A stretch of DNA of 64,000 nucleotides from Janthinobacterium sp. (GCA_003133225.1 PKWL01000095.1:62001-126000), one strand, 5' to 3'. Shown: positions 20,169 to 31,598, numbered from the stretch's first letter. Notes: generated by a model from the sequence alone, not told the origin. Numbers and translations are program-made.

Positions 20169-21017
20169 ATGACACAAGATCCCCAAGCGGCCGCGCGCCC
20201 GCCCGCCCGCACCGTTTTCTTTGTATCCGATGGCACCGGCATCACGGCCGAGACGTTTGGCCACTCGGTACTGACCCAGTTCGATCTGCGTTTCCGCCAG
20301 ATCCGCCTGCCGTTCATCGATACGGCCGAGAAGGCCCATGCTGCAGCGCGCCGGATTAATGACGCCTTCGCCGCCGATGGCCAGCGCCCCATCATCTTCT
20401 CGACCCTCGTCGAAAGCGAGCTGTCTGGCGTCATCCGGCAATCGAGCGGCATGCACATGGACCTGATCCAAACCTTTGTCGCGCCGCTCGAGCAAGAGCT
20501 GGGCGTCAAGTCGACCCATACCATCGGGCGCTCGCATAATATCGTCGACAGCGAAGAATACAAGAACCGGATCGAGGCGATCAACTTTTCCTTGATGCAC
20601 GACGACGGCCAGTCGCACCGAAATTTGGCGGAGGCCGACGTGATCTTGGTCGGCGTATCGCGCTCGGGCAAGACGCCGACCAGCCTGTACCTGGCGATGC
20701 AATACGGGATCAAAGCGGCCAACTACCCATTGACCCCGGACGATTTCGAGCGCGCCAAATTGCCATCGGTGCTGCCCGAATTTAGATCGAAAATTTTTGG
20801 CTTGAGCATCACGCCCGAGCGGCTGTCGGAAATCCGCCATGAGCGGCGCGCCGGCAGCAAATACGCCTCCATTGAAAACTGCCGCTATGAAGTAAATGAG
20901 GCCGAACTGATGATGAAGCGCGAAGGCATTCGCTGGCTGTCCTCGACCACCAAATCGATCGAGGAAATCGCCACCACGGTGTTGCAGGAAATAAAACCGA
21001 CCCGACGCGAATATTGA
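20169..21017 (+). CDS. ppsR: PEP synthase regulatory protein (kinase/pyrophosphorylase)
   Basis: 282 residues of the DUF299 family: [21 protein letters not shown] near the N-terminus and the P-loop-like [16 protein letters not shown] near residue 160. It inactivates PEP synthase by ADP-dependent threonine phosphorylation and reactivates it by Pi-dependent dephosphorylation. The divergent position next to ppsA (152-bp gap) supports the assignment. Confidence 0.95.
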   Translation: MTQDPQAAARPPARTVFFVSDGTGITAETFGHSVLTQFDLRFRQIRLPFIDTAEKAHAAARRINDAFAADGQRPIIFSTLVESELSGVIRQSSGMHMDLIQTFVAPLEQELGVKSTHTIGRSHNIVDSEEYKNRIEAINFSLMHDDGQSHRNLAEADVILVGVSRSGKTPTSLYLAMQYGIKAANYPLTPDDFERAKLPSVLPEFRSKIFGLSITPERLSEIRHERRAGSKYASIENCRYEVNEAELMMKREGIRWLSSTTKSIEEIATTVLQEIKPTRREY

Positions 21018-21047
21018 GGGCGGGCGCCACAAAGAGCCACCGCTCGG

Positions 21048-22247
21048 TCAAAAGAAGTGGCGCCAGTCTTCCAGCCAGGCTGGAAACTCTTGCAGCGCCA
21101 TCGGATTGGCGATGTAATAGCCTTGGGCGTAAGTGCAGCCCAGCTTTTGCAGAAAATCCCAGTCTTCCTTGGTTTCCACACCCACCGCCGCGGAACGCCG
21201 GTCCAGACTGCGCGCCAGCCCCAGGAAGGAACCGAGCACGGTGCCGAGGGCGTGCTTTTTCGACGCCCCATCGACAAAACTGCGGTCGATCTTCAATTCG
21301 GAAAAAGGGATGCGCGCCAGCAACTGCAGGTTCGAGCGGCCGGTGCCGTAATCGTCAATTGCTAGTCCGAAGCCCTGCATGCGCAAGCGCAGCAGGCACT
21401 CCAAGAATTGCGGATCGGTGGTCAAGACGGCCGATTCGGGCATCTCAAAGGTGACGTAATCGGCCAGGATTTGGTGGCGCACCAGGCAAGCGTTGACCTG
21501 CGCCAAGAACGACGGCTGCAGGAGTGTGCAAAGTGCGAGGTTGATGGAAATCGAGATCGGGATGGCTTGATCGTGGAGTTGGCGACACGCGGCCACCGAT
21601 TTTTCAATCATGCTCCAGTCGAGACACGCAACCTGATCGTTCTCCTCCAACACGCCCATAAAAGCGGCTGGCCCCAGCACGCCAAATTGGGGGTGGACCC
21701 AGCGCGCGAATATCTCAAGGCCCTTGACATGGCCCGTCTGCAGCTCGATCATGGGCTGGAAAAAAGGTTCAAACTGCCCCGCCTGCAGTGCAAGCGCGAC
21801 CTCGGCGTAGGTAAATTGCTGCTGCGGCGCCTTGGTAATGGCCACCTCCGCCGGCGCCCGGTAAAGCGCGATGAGCGTATCGAGCTTGTGCTCCGTGACC
21901 GGCTTGGCGATCGTGCCCAGCAAGTCGATGCCGTAGGCATGCGCCATGGTCTCCACCGAAAACAAGACCGTGCTGCTTTGGGCGCCAACGATGACGATCC
22001 CTGGGCAGCGCTCGGCTTGGCCCAGATGACGAATCAGGTCGAGTCCGTCCAAGCCGGGCAGGGACAGGTCGATCAGGCCGATATCGATGGCGGGCTCGAT
22101 TGCGCAGTCGAGCCGAAGCAGAGCGGCATGCCCGTCCGTCACCTCGCTGATCGCGCGCGCGCCAAGGCGGGCGAGCATGTGCACCAGCATTTGGCGTTGA
22201 ACGGGATCGCCCTCGGCCACAAGAAAGTGCAACTGCGCGATATCCAT
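21048..22247 (-). CDS. Response regulator with EAL phosphodiesterase domain
   Basis: 399 residues. The receiver domain is at about 1-125 with phospho-acceptor Asp in IGLIDLSLPGLDG. The EAL domain is at about 145-390. The signature reads LEIF instead of EAL/EVL, but the catalytic Glu is kept, as are Asn in ISINLAL, Glu in TFEMPES, the pair in AIDDYGTG, Lys in ELKIDRSF and Glu in GVETKEDW. It probably hydrolyses c-di-GMP under control of an unlinked histidine kinase. It lies 19 bp downstream of the RNA methyltransferase gene in the same direction. Confidence 0.88.
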   Translation of the reverse strand: MDIAQLHFLVAEGDPVQRQMLVHMLARLGARAISEVTDGHAALLRLDCAIEPAIDIGLIDLSLPGLDGLDLIRHLGQAERCPGIVIVGAQSSTVLFSVETMAHAYGIDLLGTIAKPVTEHKLDTLIALYRAPAEVAITKAPQQQFTYAEVALALQAGQFEPFFQPMIELQTGHVKGLEIFARWVHPQFGVLGPAAFMGVLEENDQVACLDWSMIEKSVAACRQLHDQAIPISISINLALCTLLQPSFLAQVNACLVRHQILADYVTFEMPESAVLTTDPQFLECLLRLRMQGFGLAIDDYGTGRSNLQLLARIPFSELKIDRSFVDGASKKHALGTVLGSFLGLARSLDRRSAAVGVETKEDWDFLQKLGCTYAQGYYIANPMALQEFPAWLEDWRHFF

Positions 22248-22266
22248 GACTGCTCCAATACGGTTT

Positions 22267-23043
22267 TTAAACCTGATTTTGCCTCAACTGCTCAAAAAAA
22301 CATACCGCGGCGCAGGCGGCGACATTGAGTGACTCCACCTGGCCCAGATGGGGGATCACCACCTGGTGCGTTGCCAGCGCCAATAAATCGTCGGCGACGC
22401 CCTGCCCTTCGTGTCCCAGCAGCCAGGCGACCGGCCGGCGCAGGTCGATGTCGTACAGGCGCAGCTTGGCATAACCGCTGGTGGCCAGCACCGCAATGCT
22501 TGAGTCGCAGATCAGCGCATGCAAATCGACGTCCTCGAAAATATCGAGCACGAAATGCGCACCCATGGCCGCACGCAGCACTTTCGGCGACCAGCAAAGC
22601 GCGGTGCCGCTGCTGCAATAGACTTGCTTGATGCCGGCCGCCGCGGCGCTGCGCAAGATGGAGCCGACGTTGCCCGGGTCTTGCAGGTTATCGAGCAGCA
22701 CCGCCGACGCCGACAGCGCGGGCGGCAGAACGGGTTGCGGCGTCTCGATCACGAACAGGACGCCGACGCCATGCTCGACCTGGCTTAGGGCGCCGTACAG
22801 AACATCGGGCAGGACAATGCAGTTGCCGGGCTGGGCGGCGCAGATGGCGGCGACCTCAAGCTTGCTCAACGCCGTTTCGCTAACGATGCAGGCATGCGGC
22901 GCGCCGCCCAGTTGCAAGTAGGTCTGGCACAAGTGCACGCCGTCGAGCAGCGTACGGCCGGCCTTGCGCCGCGCCTGCGCACTGCCGGCCAGATGCTTGA
23001 GATCCTTAAAGAGCGCATTCTCGCGCGAAGAGATCATTTTCAT
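22267..23043 (-). CDS. TrmH/SpoU-family RNA 2'-O-methyltransferase
   Basis: 258 residues with an N-terminal substrate-binding region ([14 protein letters not shown]) and the SPOUT knot motifs [30 protein letters not shown] and [18 protein letters not shown]. It would methylate ribose in rRNA or tRNA; the exact site is not deducible. The ATG overlaps the rnhB stop (ATGA), so it is coupled to rnhB. Confidence 0.9.
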   Translation of the reverse strand: MKMISSRENALFKDLKHLAGSAQARRKAGRTLLDGVHLCQTYLQLGGAPHACIVSETALSKLEVAAICAAQPGNCIVLPDVLYGALSQVEHGVGVLFVIETPQPVLPPALSASAVLLDNLQDPGNVGSILRSAAAAGIKQVYCSSGTALCWSPKVLRAAMGAHFVLDIFEDVDLHALICDSSIAVLATSGYAKLRLYDIDLRRPVAWLLGHEGQGVADDLLALATHQVVIPHLGQVESLNVAACAAVCFFEQLRQNQV

Positions 23044-23717
23044 TGCTCGCCTCCTCCGCCCGCCCGCGTGGCCCTTACTAGGTCCAGGGCAAGCAAGGCA
23101 CGCACCGGCGCATAAGTGCGCCGGTGCACGGGCGAGACGCCATATTGACGCAAACGCTCCATGTGCATCTGCGTCGGATAACCCTTATGCTGGTCGAAGC
23201 CGTATTGCGGGTAGATCTGGTGCAGCGCCAGTAGGGCCGCGTCGCGCGCCGTCTTGGCCAGGATCGACGCCGCGGAAATCGAATCGACCTTGTCGTCGCC
23301 GCCGATGATCGCGATGGCCCGGATCTTCATCGCCGGACAGCAGTTGCCATCGATCAATGCCAGCGTCGGCCGCGTTTTTAAGGCCTCGATCGCGCGCCGC
23401 ATGGCCAACATGGAAGCGCGCAAAATATTGAGCTCGTCGATCTCGGCTTCCGAACACGTGCCAATGGCCCAGGCTAGAGCGTCGCGCTTGATCAGTGGCG
23501 CTAGTTCGTCGCGCCGCGCCGCGCTCAATTTTTTCGAGTCGCGCAAGCCGCCGATCGGACGGCCGGGATGCAAAATGACGGCGGCGGCAAACACCGGGCC
23601 GGCCAAGGGGCCGCGACCCGCTTCGTCGACGCCGCAGATGATTTCATCGAGGGAAAAAGGCAGCTCGCCAAAGAGACCAGGGTAGATATTTTTCACGCCG
23701 GCTCGCTCAAGGCGCAT
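23040..23717 (-). CDS. rnhB: Ribonuclease HII
   Basis: 225 residues. Catalytic residues are visible in [34 protein letters not shown] and [16 protein letters not shown]. It removes ribonucleotides and RNA primers from DNA. ATG 23717 gives a 20-residue lead before the first catalytic Asp; the frame is open further upstream without conservation. It follows lpxB, a common proteobacterial arrangement. Confidence 0.95.
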   Translation of the reverse strand: MRLERAGVKNIYPGLFGELPFSLDEIICGVDEAGRGPLAGPVFAAAVILHPGRPIGGLRDSKKLSAARRDELAPLIKRDALAWAIGTCSEAEIDELNILRASMLAMRRAIEALKTRPTLALIDGNCCPAMKIRAIAIIGGDDKVDSISAASILAKTARDAALLALHQIYPQYGFDQHKGYPTQMHMERLRQYGVSPVHRRTYAPVRALLALDLVRATRAGGGGEQ

Positions 23718-23814
23718 TGTTCCCGCGCGCCACCAACGGCGACGCGCCATCCAAGACCGGCCAAAAGTTGCCACTTCATCATAAAAAGGTGTGCCGTGTG
23801 GCGCAGGCCGTGTA

Positions 23815-24981
23815 CTAGCGGCGGGTGGATTGGGCGATCACTTGCATGACCGCTGCGGCGCTCTCTTGCGCGCTATTGCGCAACAGGCTTTGGTGCATAT
23901 CGGTAAAGCGTTGCAGCAGCCGCAAGCGCCCGGGAGCGTCGCTCAATTGGCGCCACATGGCCTCGGCCAGATGTGCCGGGCTGGCCGCATTTTGCAGCAG
24001 TTCCGGCACCAGCATGTCACGCGCGAGAATGTTCGGTAAGCCGATCCACGGCTGATACCCGAAATGACGCAAAATTTGCCACTCGGCGGGCATCATCTTA
24101 TAGGCGATCACCATCGGCTTTTTATACAGCGCCACTTCCAGCGACGCCGTGCCGGACGCGACCAGGACGGCGTCGGCGGCACAAATGGCGGTGTGCGACT
24201 GGCCATCCGTCAACTGGATCTCGACGTCGCCCAGACCGGCCTGCTGGACCAGCGCCAAAAAATACTGGCGCTGCTTTTCACCCGCCATCGGTGCCACGAA
24301 GCGCAGCGACTGGTCGCGATTTTGCAGTAGTTTGGCGGCACCGACAAAGGCGCCGACATTGTACTTTAGCTCCGACATGCGGCTGCCCGGCATGATCGTT
24401 ACCACATTGGCATCTTCGGCCAAGCCCAACTGGCGGCGCGCCGCCGCCACATCGGGCTCGAGCGGAATCAGCTCGGCTAGCGGATGGCCGACGTAGGTCG
24501 CCGGTACGCCGGCCTGCCGGTAAATTTCTTCCTCAAACGGGAAGATCAACAGCATGTGCGAGACCGCCTTGATGATTTTTTTGATGCGGCCGCCGCGCCA
24601 GGCCCAGATTTGGGGCCCGATGTAGTGCACGGTCGGAATCCCGGCCGCCTTCAGCTGCAATTCCAGCCCAAGATTAAAGCCCGGGTAGTCGGCGCCAATG
24701 AACACCGCCGGGCGCTCGGCTAGCAGCTGGTCGCGCAGCGCATTCTGGATACCCTTGATGTCGCGGTAACGCGGGATTACGGCCAGCAGGCCGCGCACCG
24801 TCAGGCGCTCCATCGGCCAGTGCGACACGAATCCCTCGGCGGCCATGTGGACGCCACCGATGCCATGGAAATGCGCCTGCGGCAGATGCGAGCGCAAGGC
24901 GGGCAGCAAACGGCTGGCGAGCAAGTCGCCCGACGGCTCGCCGGCGACCAGCGCGACCGAGACGTTAGCGGACGATGCCAC
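23815..24981 (-). CDS. lpxB: Lipid-A-disaccharide synthase
   Basis: 388 residues of glycosyltransferase family 19: [18 protein letters not shown] at the start, [18 protein letters not shown] mid-protein, and [21 protein letters not shown] in the C-terminal donor-binding half. It joins UDP-2,3-diacylglucosamine and lipid X. Its start lies inside the 3' end of lpxA (17-bp overlap), so translation is coupled. Confidence 0.96.
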   Translation of the reverse strand: MASSANVSVALVAGEPSGDLLASRLLPALRSHLPQAHFHGIGGVHMAAEGFVSHWPMERLTVRGLLAVIPRYRDIKGIQNALRDQLLAERPAVFIGADYPGFNLGLELQLKAAGIPTVHYIGPQIWAWRGGRIKKIIKAVSHMLLIFPFEEEIYRQAGVPATYVGHPLAELIPLEPDVAAARRQLGLAEDANVVTIMPGSRMSELKYNVGAFVGAAKLLQNRDQSLRFVAPMAGEKQRQYFLALVQQAGLGDVEIQLTDGQSHTAICAADAVLVASGTASLEVALYKKPMVIAYKMMPAEWQILRHFGYQPWIGLPNILARDMLVPELLQNAASPAHLAEAMWRQLSDAPGRLRLLQRFTDMHQSLLRNSAQESAAAVMQVIAQSTRR

Positions 24982-25753
24982 GCGCGGCGCCGCTCAAAAA
25001 TTCACGCATCGCGCGGATCTGCGGCGCGGCCTCCGGCGTGGCGGCTTCTTCCTCGAACAACGCGTCCTTGGCTTGTTCTAGCGTCAGGCTCGAGCGATAA
25101 ATGAGCTTGTAGGCGGCACGGATGCCGTCAATTTGCGCGGGCGAGAAACCACGCCGCTTTAGACCCTCGCTATTGACGCCATGGGGCGCCGCCGGGTTGC
25201 CCGACAACAGCACAAACGGCGGCACATCCTGGGTCAGGCTGGTGCTCATGCCGACAAACGCATGCTCGCCTATCTTGCAAAACTGGTGCACGTTGACAAA
25301 GCCGCTCAAGGTCACCCAATTGCCGATATGAACGTGGCCAGCTAGCTGCGCATTGTTCGAAAACACAGTGTTGCTGCCCACCTGGCAGTCATGCGCCAGA
25401 TGCACATAGGCTGAAATCCAGTTGTCGTGCCCGAGGCGCGTGACGCCCGCGTCTTGCACCGTGCCCGTGTTGAAGGTGCAGAACTCGCGCACCGTGTTGC
25501 GGTCGCCGATCTCCAGGCGGGTCGGTTCGCCGGCCCATTTTTTATCCTGCGGAGCCGCGCCGATCGACGAGAACTGGAAGAAAACGTTGTCACGTCCAAT
25601 ACTCGTGTGCCCCTCGATCACCACATGCGGGCCGATCCTCGTTCCGGCGCCAATTTGGACATGCGCCCCGATCACGGAATAAGGGCCAACCTCGACCGAG
25701 CTGTCGAGTTGCGCCTTAGGGTCGATCAGGGCAGTTGGGTGGATCATCGCCAT
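24965..25753 (-). CDS. lpxA: UDP-N-acetylglucosamine acyltransferase
   Basis: 262 residues, the same as E. coli LpxA. Left-handed beta-helix hexapeptide repeats (IHPTALIDPKAQLDSSVEVG...) contain the catalytic His region AYVHLAHDCQVGSN, followed by GLKRRGFSPAQIDGIRAAYK. First step of lipid A synthesis. ATG 25753 overlaps the fabZ stop as TAATG; ATG 25747 is an alternative two codons later. Confidence 0.96.
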   Translation of the reverse strand: MAMIHPTALIDPKAQLDSSVEVGPYSVIGAHVQIGAGTRIGPHVVIEGHTSIGRDNVFFQFSSIGAAPQDKKWAGEPTRLEIGDRNTVREFCTFNTGTVQDAGVTRLGHDNWISAYVHLAHDCQVGSNTVFSNNAQLAGHVHIGNWVTLSGFVNVHQFCKIGEHAFVGMSTSLTQDVPPFVLLSGNPAAPHGVNSEGLKRRGFSPAQIDGIRAAYKLIYRSSLTLEQAKDALFEEEAATPEAAPQIRAMREFLSGAARGIVR

Positions 25754-26238
25754 TATTGCACCGCTGGCTGGCTCGCGTCGGCGGCGCTGCGGATCGTGCA
25801 CATCAGGTCGGCTTCGACGGCAATTTTCCCGTCCACGCTGCCGACTGCCCTGTATTTCCAGATGCCGCGCGACACGCGCACGACTTGCACGTCCATTCTC
25901 AACTGGTCGCCCGGTTCCACGGGACGCTTGAAGCGGGCATTGTCGATGCCGACAAAATACACAACGGAATTCTCGTCGGGCTTGACGTCCATCGTCAGAA
26001 AGGACAGGAGGGCGGCGGTTTGCGCCATCGCCTCGATCATCAGCACGCCCGGCATGACCGGCTTGTGCGGGAAATGACCGTTGAAAAACTCCTCGTTGAC
26101 GGTCAGGTTCTTGATCGCGCTAATCGACTTGCCCGAGTCCCAGTCCAGAACGCGGTCGACCAGCAGCATCGGATAGCGATGCGGCAAATATTGCTTAATC
26201 TGTTGGATGTTGAGGCACTTCTTTTCGGTAGTAGTCAT
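25753..26238 (-). CDS. fabZ: 3-hydroxyacyl-ACP dehydratase FabZ
   Basis: 161 residues of hot-dog fold: [20 protein letters not shown], then [21 protein letters not shown] with the catalytic His and Glu. It dehydrates beta-hydroxyacyl-ACP in fatty acid synthesis and balances the pool shared with LpxA/LpxD. Coupled by ATGA overlap to lpxD upstream and by one base to lpxA downstream. Confidence 0.96.
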   Translation of the reverse strand: MTTTEKKCLNIQQIKQYLPHRYPMLLVDRVLDWDSGKSISAIKNLTVNEEFFNGHFPHKPVMPGVLMIEAMAQTAALLSFLTMDVKPDENSVVYFVGIDNARFKRPVEPGDQLRMDVQVVRVSRGIWKYRAVGSVDGKIAVEADLMCTIRSAADASQPAVQ

Positions 26239-27302
26239 TTTTCTTCTTGATTCGTCAGTGTTTTAATTGTTTTTTCCAGCACCCGAATTCTATCGCGCAG
26301 CGTCGACAAATTGCGAACAATCGCTGCGCTTTTTTCCCACTCGGCCTTTTTGGCGAGCGGATAGAAGCCCGCATACTGACCCGGCTCCAGGATCGAGCCC
26401 GATACCATGCTGCCCGAGGACACGTGGACACCGTCCACGATCGTGAGGTGGCCGAGAACCATCGCGGCGCCGCCGAAGGTGCAATACTTGCCAATCATGG
26501 CGCTGCCGGCGACGCCGACGCAGCCGGCCATCGCCGTGTGGTCGCCAATATGGCAGTTGTGGCCGATCTGGATCTGGTTGTCGAGCTTGACGCCGTCGCC
26601 GATGATGGTGTCGGCCAGTGCGCCGCGGTCGATAGTGGTGTTAGCGCCAATGTCGACGTCATCGCCAATTAGCACGCGTCCGGTTTGCGGGATCTTGATA
26701 TAGACCCCGCCCTCGTTGGCGAAACCAAAGCCGTCGGTGCCGATGACGGCGCCGGAATGGATAACGCCCCGCAAGCCGATCTGGCAGCGGGCGTGAAACG
26801 TGACGTTGGCAAAAAAATGCGTGGCGGCGCCGATCATGGCCCCGCGCCCAATCACGCAACCGGCGCCGATGACGACGCCGGCGCCAATCACGACCCCGTC
26901 TTCGATCGTCACATGGGGACCAACATGGGCGCTCGGGTCGATCCGGGCGCCGGGCGCCACACTGGCGCTGGGCGCGATGCCCGGTGCCGGTTTGACGTCG
27001 CCCTGGGCCGCGAAAAACTGCGCCGCCCGGGCGAAATAGGCGTAGGGGTTGGGGGTGACGATGCGCGCCCCCCCATACGCGAGCCCGACAACGGCGTCGT
27101 CAGCGCCAGACAAAATCAGGGCCGCAGCCTGACTGTGGGCCGCTTGCGTGCGCAATTTGCTGTTGCTGAGAAAGCTGATGTGCGAGACGCCCGCATCTGT
27201 CAGCGGCGCAATCCCGATCACTTCCAGATTCGGGTCGCCCATTAATTGCCCGCCCAACCGTTCGACCAATTCTCCTAGTCGGGTGCCCATCTGCGAGTCC
27301 AA
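26235..27302 (-). CDS. lpxD: UDP-3-O-acylglucosamine N-acyltransferase
   Basis: 355 residues. An N-terminal uridine-binding domain ([26 protein letters not shown]) precedes a long hexapeptide-repeat helix with [12 protein letters not shown] and the catalytic region [21 protein letters not shown]. Third step of lipid A synthesis. Follows skp by 8 bp and overlaps fabZ by 4 bp. Confidence 0.96.
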   Translation of the reverse strand: MDSQMGTRLGELVERLGGQLMGDPNLEVIGIAPLTDAGVSHISFLSNSKLRTQAAHSQAAALILSGADDAVVGLAYGGARIVTPNPYAYFARAAQFFAAQGDVKPAPGIAPSASVAPGARIDPSAHVGPHVTIEDGVVIGAGVVIGAGCVIGRGAMIGAATHFFANVTFHARCQIGLRGVIHSGAVIGTDGFGFANEGGVYIKIPQTGRVLIGDDVDIGANTTIDRGALADTIIGDGVKLDNQIQIGHNCHIGDHTAMAGCVGVAGSAMIGKYCTFGGAAMVLGHLTIVDGVHVSSGSMVSGSILEPGQYAGFYPLAKKAEWEKSAAIVRNLSTLRDRIRVLEKTIKTLTNQEEK

Positions 27303-27310
27303 TCCTAATG

Positions 27311-27823
27311 TTATTTGTCGAGCGCCTTGAGCACTTTTTCCGTGATGTCGATGCGCGGGCTGGCCCAGACCGCGTCTTGCAGCACGATATCGAAGCCCTC
27401 GACCTGCGCTAGCTGCTTGATGATCTTGGTCGCCTTGTCCGAAATCGCCGCGCGCTCCTCATTGGTGCGCTGGTTCAAATCTTCGCGGAACTCGCGCTGG
27501 CGGCGCTGCAGTTCCTTGTCCAGTTCGAAATAATCGCGCTGGCGTTTGGCGCGCTCACCCTCGCTTAGGGCCGGCAAGTCCTTGTCGAGCTTTTCGCTGG
27601 CACTCTTGAAGCGGGATGCCAGATCCTGCACCGCCTTTTCCCGCAACTTGAACTCTGCGGCCAGTTTTTCGCCCGCCAGTTTGGCCAGTTTCGATTCGTT
27701 GTAGATACGTTCAGTGCTAAGCCAGGCGATCTTCGAGTCCTGTGCCTGCGCCAGCAGCGATGCCATCGAACACAAGGCAAGCAAGACAAGATGTCTGGGC
27801 AGCGTAGCGAATGCAGTCTTCAA
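27311..27823 (-). CDS. skp: OmpH/Skp family periplasmic chaperone
   Basis: 170 residues. Signal peptide [26 protein letters not shown], then a short beta part ([14 protein letters not shown]), long basic coiled-coil helices (about residues 40-130) and a C-terminal strand ([18 protein letters not shown]). It holds unfolded outer-membrane proteins in transit to BamA, encoded directly upstream. No ATG is available. TTG 27823 is preferred because GGAG sits seven bases before it; TTG 27841, six codons upstream, is an alternative. Confidence 0.87.
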   Translation of the reverse strand: MKTAFATLPRHLVLLALCSMASLLAQAQDSKIAWLSTERIYNESKLAKLAGEKLAAEFKLREKAVQDLASRFKSASEKLDKDLPALSEGERAKRQRDYFELDKELQRRQREFREDLNQRTNEERAAISDKATKIIKQLAQVEGFDIVLQDAVWASPRIDITEKVLKALDK

Positions 27824-27859
27824 CTTGTTTCTCCGTGTCAAAAAAAAATGCGCACTTCC

Positions 27860-30196
27860 CTAGAAGCCCGTGCCCATCTGGAACTGGAAGCGCTCGAGGC
27901 GATCGCCTTCTTTCGCATTGAGGGGCTTGGCGTAACTCAGCTTGAGCGGGCCGACCGGCGAAATCCAGCTGATTCCCAGACCCGTAGAATAGCGCAACTC
28001 GTCGGCCATGATCTTTTGCCCTTCCTGATAGACTTGGCCGCCGTCCAAGAAAACGAACCAGCGCAGGCTGCGGTCGGCGCCGGACCCGGGGAAAGGCATC
28101 TGCAGCTCCGTGTTACCGATCACGCGCGTGGACCCGCCTAGGGCATCGTTGGTGGTGGGGTCCGACGTCCCTAGCGAAGAGCTCAGGTAACCGCGCACGG
28201 AACCGATACCGCCGGCGTAGAAATTCTTGAACACCGGGTAGGCGTCGCCGCCGATGCCGCGACCATAATCGAACTCGCCTTTTAGCGCCAGCGTCACGTA
28301 ACGCATCAGCGGCTGGTAATACTGCTGCTCGTAGACCGCGCGGTAAAATTTCGTGCCGCCGATCACATCAAACTCCACGTTGGCGCGTTGGTAGCGGCCC
28401 ATGCTGGGGGTCAAGGCATTGTCGCGGTTGTCCCGCTGCCAGGCGGCCGTGAGCGGCACCGCATTGCTAGCGACGGTACCGATACCGGTGACCGGGCCGC
28501 CATTTTGGCGCACGTATTGGAGAAAGACCGCGGGGCTGGTGAAGTCGGTATTAACGGTCGTGCGCTCCACGCCAACCCCGAAAAATATCGTATCCGTTTC
28601 CGAAAACGGCACGCCGTAGCTCACTTTCGCGCCGGTTTGTTTGATCTCATAGTTGCCGATATTGAGCGCCGGCGGACGGGTGGTGCGCAGGTAGATCTGG
28701 TAAGCGCGCGACACGCCGTCGTCCGTGAAATACGGGTCGGTCGCCGTAAACGCGATCGTTTGATTGTAGTGGCTGGTATTCATTTCGACGCCGACCGTAT
28801 TGCCGCTGCCGGCGAAGTTGGCCTGCTGGATCGACGCCGACAGGGAAAACTTTTCCGCTTGCGAGTAGGCGCCGCCAACCATGAAATTGCCGGTCGGCTT
28901 TTCAATCACGCTCAGGTTGACATCGACCTGGTCCGACGTGCCCTGGGCTTCCGGCGTGTCTACCTTCACTTCCTTGAAGTAGCCGAGGCGCTCGACCCGG
29001 TCACGCGACAGTTTGATCTTGTTGCTGTCGTACCAGGAACCCTCGAACTGGCGGAATTCGCGCCGGATCACCTCGTCGCGCGTCGTCGTGTTGCCGGAGA
29101 TGTTCATGTGGCGTACGTAGACGCGCTTGCCCGGATCGATGAAAATGGTGAAGGCCACTTCGCGCTTGGCGCGGTCGATTTCCGGATTCGCGTTGACATT
29201 GGCGAAAGCGTAGCCAAAGGTGCCCATGCGCTCGGAGATGCGCTTATTGCTCGAAGTCAGGCGCTCGCCGGAATAAACGTCGCCCTTCTTTAGCAGCATC
29301 AGCGACTTGAGCTCATCCTCGCGGCCGAACATCTCGCCTTCGAACTTGATGTCGGCGACCTTATACTTCTCCCCTTCGCTGATGTTGACGGTGATGTAGA
29401 TGTCCTTTTTGTCTGGAGTGATCGAGACTTGGGTCGACTCGACTTGCATCTCGATGTAGCCGCGGTCCAGGTAATACGATTTGAGCGACTCGATGTCGCC
29501 CGCCAGCTTGGTCTTGGAATACTGGTCGGACTTGGTGTACCAGCTGAACCAGCCGCCCGTGTTGAGTGCGAGCTGCGCTAGCAATTCCTTGTCCGGAAAG
29601 GCATGGTTGCCGACAATGCTGACCTTCTTGATGCGCGCCACGTCGCCTTCGTCCACGGCGAACGTGACGTTGACCCGGTTGCGCTCGATCGGCGTGACCG
29701 TGGTGGAGATCTTGACCCCATACAGCCCGTGTGACAGATACTGGCGCTTTAATTCCTGTTCGGCGCGATCGACCGAGGCCTTGTCGAAAATCTTGGCCTC
29801 GCCGACGCCGATTTCCTTGAGCGCCTTGATCAGCATATCTTTTTCAAATTCCTTGGTGCCGGTGAACTCGACCTTGGCAATGGCCGGTCGCTCTTCGACC
29901 AGCACAATAAGCACGTTGCCTTCAACTTCGAGGCGCACGTCTTTGAAAAAACCGGTGCCATACAGGGCCTTGATGGCGGCCACGCTTTTCTCGTCGGTGA
30001 AGGTTTCGCCCACCTTCACCGGCAGATAGCTAAAGACCGTGCCCGCTTCGGTGCGCTGAATGCCTTCAACGCGGATGTCCTGGACGGTAAACGGATCGAT
30101 GGCCATGGCATGGCCGCTGCAAAAGGCCAAGACGGCGGCGCCAATCAGGCTGCGCCGAAAGAACGGCAAGGCAATACGGACAGAATGTAATTTCAT
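27860..30196 (-). CDS. bamA: Outer-membrane protein assembly factor BamA
   Basis: 778 residues. Signal peptide ending SGHAMA; five POTRA repeats at about residues 33-430 (FTVQDIRVEGIQRTEAGTVF at the first); a C-terminal 16-strand Omp85 barrel with GGIGSVRGYLSS (the conserved VRGF/Y loop-6 motif) and terminal strand ERFQFQMGTGF. It folds and inserts outer-membrane proteins. Sits between rseP and skp. Confidence 0.96.
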   Translation of the reverse strand: MKLHSVRIALPFFRRSLIGAAVLAFCSGHAMAIDPFTVQDIRVEGIQRTEAGTVFSYLPVKVGETFTDEKSVAAIKALYGTGFFKDVRLEVEGNVLIVLVEERPAIAKVEFTGTKEFEKDMLIKALKEIGVGEAKIFDKASVDRAEQELKRQYLSHGLYGVKISTTVTPIERNRVNVTFAVDEGDVARIKKVSIVGNHAFPDKELLAQLALNTGGWFSWYTKSDQYSKTKLAGDIESLKSYYLDRGYIEMQVESTQVSITPDKKDIYITVNISEGEKYKVADIKFEGEMFGREDELKSLMLLKKGDVYSGERLTSSNKRISERMGTFGYAFANVNANPEIDRAKREVAFTIFIDPGKRVYVRHMNISGNTTTRDEVIRREFRQFEGSWYDSNKIKLSRDRVERLGYFKEVKVDTPEAQGTSDQVDVNLSVIEKPTGNFMVGGAYSQAEKFSLSASIQQANFAGSGNTVGVEMNTSHYNQTIAFTATDPYFTDDGVSRAYQIYLRTTRPPALNIGNYEIKQTGAKVSYGVPFSETDTIFFGVGVERTTVNTDFTSPAVFLQYVRQNGGPVTGIGTVASNAVPLTAAWQRDNRDNALTPSMGRYQRANVEFDVIGGTKFYRAVYEQQYYQPLMRYVTLALKGEFDYGRGIGGDAYPVFKNFYAGGIGSVRGYLSSSLGTSDPTTNDALGGSTRVIGNTELQMPFPGSGADRSLRWFVFLDGGQVYQEGQKIMADELRYSTGLGISWISPVGPLKLSYAKPLNAKEGDRLERFQFQMGTGF

Positions 30197-30248
30197 TGGC
30201 TAAATCAATGGATCAATCATTGGAAAACATAAGCAAGACGCAGCGGTG

Positions 30249-31598
30249 TTAGTGCAACTGCCGCACCACGTCGTTAAATAAAGCTAACGCCATCAAGGTC
30301 AGCAACAGCCCCACGCCGAAGCGCTGGGCGATCTCGCCAAACCTCTGCGGCACCGGGCGTCCGGTCAAAACTTCCAGCGAATAATACAGCAAAAGGCCGC
30401 CATCTAGCACTGGAATAGGTAGCAAATTCATCACGCCCAGGCTGATGCTGATGAAGGCGATAAAGGTCAAATAGCTGACGGCGCCGATGCGGGCTGTCTG
30501 TCCCGCGTAATCGGCGATCGTGATAGGCCCGGTCACGTTCTTCCACGACACCTCACCGATCACCATCTTGCCCATCATTTTCAAGGTCAGCAAGCTGGTG
30601 TCCCAGACTTTCGCGCCGGCCTTGGCGAACGCCGCGCCGGGCCCAAAGGCGACCTTGATCATATCCGGCGTCAAAGCAACCTCGGCCTTGATCTTACCAA
30701 TTGTTACAGCTGCGCTGCGTTCGGCCTCCGGCACGACCGCCACGACCCTGCTCTGGCCGCCACGGCTCACCGTGATGGACAAGGTCTTGCCGGGCGAGGC
30801 GCGCATCGATTCGATGAAGGCGAGGCCGTCGGTCACTGCGTGGCCGTCGATACTCATAATCAGGTCACCGGCTTGCAGTCCAGCGCGCGCGGCAGCTCCC
30901 CCTTCAAGGACTTTTTCCAGGACCGCTTTCGGGCGCGCCACGGCGATTCCGAGCTTGCCCAACACGTCGCCTTCCAGATTCAGGCCGGCCAGGCTCGCTG
31001 CCGGCAGCATGGCGCTAAATTGGCCGCGGCCCGGGCGCTCGAATTCGAGCCGCGCACCGGCCTTGTCGAGCGCTGCCTGAATCACTTGCCAGCGCACATC
31101 CGACCAGACCGGCGTCGGCTTGCCGTTGATGGACAAGATGATGTCGCCGCCGCGCAAGCCGGCGGCATAGGCGGCGGTGGCTTGCTCAGTGGCCCGGATC
31201 TTGCTCGACGGTTCGGCGATGCCGTGCATGTAGAGGCCGGCGAACACGGCGATGGCAAGCAAAAAATTGGCGGCCGGCCCGGCGGCCACGATAGCGCTGC
31301 GGCGCCATACGGACTGGCACGTAAATTCGCGCTTCAAGTCTTGCGGCGCCACGCCGGCCAGGTCTTGCTCACGGGCGTCCAACATCTTCACATACCCGCC
31401 CAAGGGCAAAACGGAGATGGCCCACTCGGTCTGGTCGCGGCCGAGGTGGCGCGAAAAAATCACCTTGCCCATGCCCACGGAGAAACGCAGCACCTTAACG
31501 CCGCACCAGCGCGCAACCACGTAGTGGCCCAACTCATGGATGATGATCAAGGAGCCTAGAGCGCCAAAAAAAGCCAGCAGGGTATACAGGAAGCTCAT
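30249..31598 (-). CDS. rseP: Site-2 protease RseP
   Basis: 449 residues. Zinc motif [16 protein letters not shown] in the first membrane segment; two PDZ domains ([41 protein letters not shown]); second metal ligand region [11 protein letters not shown] near residue 395. It cleaves RseA to release sigma-E in the envelope stress response. Start overlaps the dxr stop by ATGA. Confidence 0.95.
   Translation of the reverse strand: MSFLYTLLAFFGALGSLIIIHELGHYVVARWCGVKVLRFSVGMGKVIFSRHLGRDQTEWAISVLPLGGYVKMLDAREQDLAGVAPQDLKREFTCQSVWRRSAIVAAGPAANFLLAIAVFAGLYMHGIAEPSSKIRATEQATAAYAAGLRGGDIILSINGKPTPVWSDVRWQVIQAALDKAGARLEFERPGRGQFSAMLPAASLAGLNLEGDVLGKLGIAVARPKAVLEKVLEGGAAARAGLQAGDLIMSIDGHAVTDGLAFIESMRASPGKTLSITVSRGGQSRVVAVVPEAERSAAVTIGKIKAEVALTPDMIKVAFGPGAAFAKAGAKVWDTSLLTLKMMGKMVIGEVSWKNVTGPITIADYAGQTARIGAVSYLTFIAFISISLGVMNLLPIPVLDGGLLLYYSLEVLTGRPVPQRFGEIAQRFGVGLLLTLMALALFNDVVRQLH

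Noticed and set aside
30520-31559. Long plus-strand frames opposite rseP, dxr and bamA
   Set aside because: They are mirror frames of highly conserved minus-strand genes with high GC third positions.
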